Assembly (NCBI GenBank): GCA_934202505.1
Contig: CAKPXW010000085.1
Location: 1-7,483 of the forward strand
Length of the DNA stretch: 7,483 nt
Source: an uncultured Bacilli bacterium
GTDB taxonomy: Bacteria; Bacillota_I; Bacilli_A; RFN20; CAG-631
Reading direction: 5' to 3'
This document shows, piece after piece, positions 5,647 through 7,483 of the stretch (position 1 is the first letter of the stretch; each line of letters starts with the position of its first letter). The position numbers were made by a program, and so were the translations under genes. A model generated the notes under the pieces. It saw only the letters and a program-made list of their open reading frames with translations, did not search any database and was not told the DNA's origin.

Positions 5647-7483
5647 ATGGAAAAAGATGTAAATGCTAATAAAAATTTTGAAAATCTTTCTAAAGATGAT
5701 TTTGTTATTGTTAAAAAAGAAGAACATATTAAAGATGTAAAATTTGAAACAAAGTCTACAACCTTTGCTCGTGATGCATTAAAACGTTTTTGTAAAAATA
5801 AATCATCTGTTGTCGCAGCATTTATAATTGGTATATTAATTCTTCTTTCTATAATAGTGCCAATTGCTTCACCTTATGAATCAAATGCTAATGTTTCTCA
5901 CCCTACAGAAACTTTATTACTACCAAAATTATTTAATCCGAAAAATAGTTCTTGGTGGAATGGAACAAAGAAATATTATAATGAAGCAGTTTATATAAAA
6001 GAAGATGGTTCCTATGATTTATATAATGAAACATTTAGAGAAAGTGCAATAGTTAAAATTGGGAATGTGAAAACTAATTATACAAATACTTCTGTTGAAT
6101 ATGGAACAGGTGGTTATTTCCTTGCTAATTCAAACTATACTTTACCAAGTGAAAATGCTACAACTTCTTCAAGATATTATGTACAAACAAATACAAAAAT
6201 GAATTATAGAAAAAAAGATAATATCTTAATAGATTTTGAATTTGGAATAACAGATGAAGCAGGAAATGTTCTAGATGAATATAAAAATATCGATGGTGGA
6301 ATACTTTCTATGTATCGTTTCTATTTTACAGATGGTGATACTTTCTACTATTTCTATCATGATAATGCTTCAAATTCTTGGAAATATGCTGACATAGATG
6401 ATAGTCTTGCTTGGTCTAATGATTATGTTGATTATGTAGGAAATCGTGCAATTGATGTAAGCCAAATTCTAACAGAAGTTGGCTATAGTTCATTAGATGG
6501 TATGAAATTTGGTGTTGAAGTTAAATTGTCTAGTGTTTCTAATGCTTATACGATTTTTAAAACAATAAAATTTAATTATAATAAAGAAACAGTAAGTGAA
6601 GTTAATCAATCAAAATTTGATGACATCAGTATGCTTGATGCTTGTAAGAAAACTCAATTACAAGCTAAAGATGAAGCAACTTCTACTGTTAATTATGGAT
6701 ATTATCAAAGTACATGTAATAAACAAGTTTATAAGGCTGTTTATTATACTGTTGATTTTGTTTATGATGTTTATGAAGCAACTTATGGGGAAAGAGAAGT
6801 TACCAATTTTGGAAAATCAGACCTTGATAATTATATTAGCAAAGGCTGGTGTGAATATGACTATACAGTTGGCCCTAGCTCATTTAAATTATTAAATGAT
6901 AAATGTCCTGTAAGAAAAATTTATAATGAAAATAAAATTGTTCTTGATTCAGGAAGTACAAAAATTGAAGTTATCACTTTTGATGCTTTAGTTTCTAATT
7001 ATAGATATTTAGGATATTCAAAAATGCCAAAATATTTACTTGGTACTGATAATGCAGGTCTTGATTTAATTACAAAGTGTTTTAGAGGCCTTAGAACTTC
7101 ATTAGTGTTAAGTTTCCTAACTGCAACAGTATGCTTTATCTTTGGATTAGTATGGGGGGCAATTTCGGGATACTTTGGTGGAAATGTCGACTTATTAATG
7201 GAAAGATTTTGTGAAATTTTAGGTGGAGTACCTTGGATTGTAGTTATGACTTTATGTATATTACATTTAGGAAATAATTTTGTTACTTTCGTTCTTGCAT
7301 TATGTTTGACAGGTTGGATGGGTACTGCAGGAAGAACTAGAACACAATTCTATAGATTTAAAGGTAGAGAATACATCCTTGCAAGTCGAACACTTGGAGC
7401 TTCAGAGACTCGTTTAATTTTTAAACATATTTTACCAAATGCTTTAGGAACAATTATTACAGGAGCAGTTTTATTAATTCCAA
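5647..7483 (+). CDS. oppC: Oligopeptide-type ABC transporter permease, OppC/DppC family, with large insertion (3' end cut)
   Basis: The frame is open from ATG 5647 to the window end: 612 codons, no stop. The start is 2 bases past the oppB stop (TAATATG). No good ribosome-binding site is present except a G-run about 12 bases upstream, so coupling to oppB is likely. Residues 1-56 are a charged cytoplasmic tail ending FARDALKRFCKNK (40-52). Helix 1 is about 57-75, followed by IASPYE. The OppC core resumes at LGTDNAGLD (465-473), the usual LGTDxxGRD, here with Leu for Arg. Helices follow at about 483-505, 524-541 and 546-560, then the EAA loop EYILASRTLGA to KHILPN (575-598), which docks on the ATPase. 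Ordinary OppC proteins are about 300 residues and have only some 40 between helix 1 and this motif. Here about 385 residues intervene, outside the membrane, very rich in Tyr, Asn, Asp and Ser, with four Cys (333, 357, 402, 420). The core beyond residue 612 is missing only because the window ends. ATPase genes oppD/oppF are expected next. Confidence 0.92.
   Translation, partial: MEKDVNANKNFENLSKDDFVIVKKEEHIKDVKFETKSTTFARDALKRFCKNKSSVVAAFIIGILILLSIIVPIASPYESNANVSHPTETLLLPKLFNPKNSSWWNGTKKYYNEAVYIKEDGSYDLYNETFRESAIVKIGNVKTNYTNTSVEYGTGGYFLANSNYTLPSENATTSSRYYVQTNTKMNYRKKDNILIDFEFGITDEAGNVLDEYKNIDGGILSMYRFYFTDGDTFYYFYHDNASNSWKYADIDDSLAWSNDYVDYVGNRAIDVSQILTEVGYSSLDGMKFGVEVKLSSVSNAYTIFKTIKFNYNKETVSEVNQSKFDDISMLDACKKTQLQAKDEATSTVNYGYYQSTCNKQVYKAVYYTVDFVYDVYEATYGEREVTNFGKSDLDNYISKGWCEYDYTVGPSSFKLLNDKCPVRKIYNENKIVLDSGSTKIEVITFDALVSNYRYLGYSKMPKYLLGTDNAGLDLITKCFRGLRTSLVLSFLTATVCFIFGLVWGAISGYFGGNVDLLMERFCEILGGVPWIVVMTLCILHLGNNFVTFVLALCLTGWMGTAGRTRTQFYRFKGREYILASRTLGASETRLIFKHILPNALGTIITGAVLLIP

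Noticed and set aside
6596..6895. 99-codon open frame inside oppC
   Set aside because: Out-of-frame shadow of the oppC insertion. The oppC frame is continuous through it and joins helix 1 to the LGTDNAGLD core.
1..7483. Use of the Mycoplasma/Spiroplasma code (TGA as Trp)
   Set aside because: Tryptophan is encoded by TGG throughout, no gene has an in-frame TGA, and the complete genes end in TAA.
5647..7483. OppC as two genes fused by an assembly or frameshift error
   Set aside because: The frame stays open for 612 codons with uniform codon use, and the inserted part is soluble and placed exactly in the loop after helix 1. There is no internal start with a ribosome-binding site before the core.

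Overview
The window looks like the chromosome of a very AT-rich Gram-positive bacterium. It has strong AGGAGG ribosome-binding sites, TTGACA/TAAAAT-type promoters with A-tracts upstream, cysteine lipobox lipoproteins instead of periplasmic proteins, and almost exclusive use of A/T-ending codons. Tryptophan is read from TGG and no in-frame TGA appears in any gene, so the standard code applies and not the Mycoplasma code. My inference is a low-GC Bacillota, class Bacilli or a Mollicutes-related gut lineage. I cannot name the genus from sequence alone.

Layout. (1) Positions 1-54 hold the probable last codons of an upstream gene and the ribosome-binding site of the next. (2) 55-1260 (+) encodes an ApbE-type FAD:protein FMN transferase made as a surface lipoprotein. 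(3) 1241-1624 (-) encodes a small three-helix membrane protein resembling the DUF3899 family. It is convergent with apbE and the two coding regions overlap by 20 bp. Each of the two genes appears to carry the other's intrinsic terminator inside its own coding sequence. (4) 1625-1839 is a non-coding regulatory stretch with a near-consensus promoter and a 5'-UTR hairpin for the next gene. (5) 1840-4410 (+) encodes a large OppA-type peptide-binding lipoprotein, closed by a strong terminator. (6) 4460-4586 carries a second promoter, an inverted repeat around its -10 box and a 22-bp perfect palindrome at the predicted 5' end of the transcript. (7) 4587-5645 (+) is the permease OppB and 5647-7483 (+) is the permease OppC, separated by one base; OppC is cut by the window end.

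Function. The last three genes form most of an oligopeptide-type ABC importer: surface receptor (OppA) and two membrane subunits (OppB, OppC). The ATPases (OppD/OppF) are expected just downstream but lie outside the window. The receptor is transcribed separately from the permeases, which would allow receptor excess. ApbE would covalently attach FMN to extracytoplasmic proteins. No FMN-binding-domain protein is visible here, although the OppA protein contains a short sequence resembling the ApbE target motif.

The most notable features are: an extracytoplasmic insertion of roughly 340 residues in OppC between helix 1 and the transport core; an extra C-terminal beta-rich module on OppA that may resemble part of that insertion; mutually embedded terminators in the convergent pair; and hairpins placed almost exactly at the predicted +1 of both Opp transcripts. 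I see no mobile element, CRISPR array, tRNA or rRNA.
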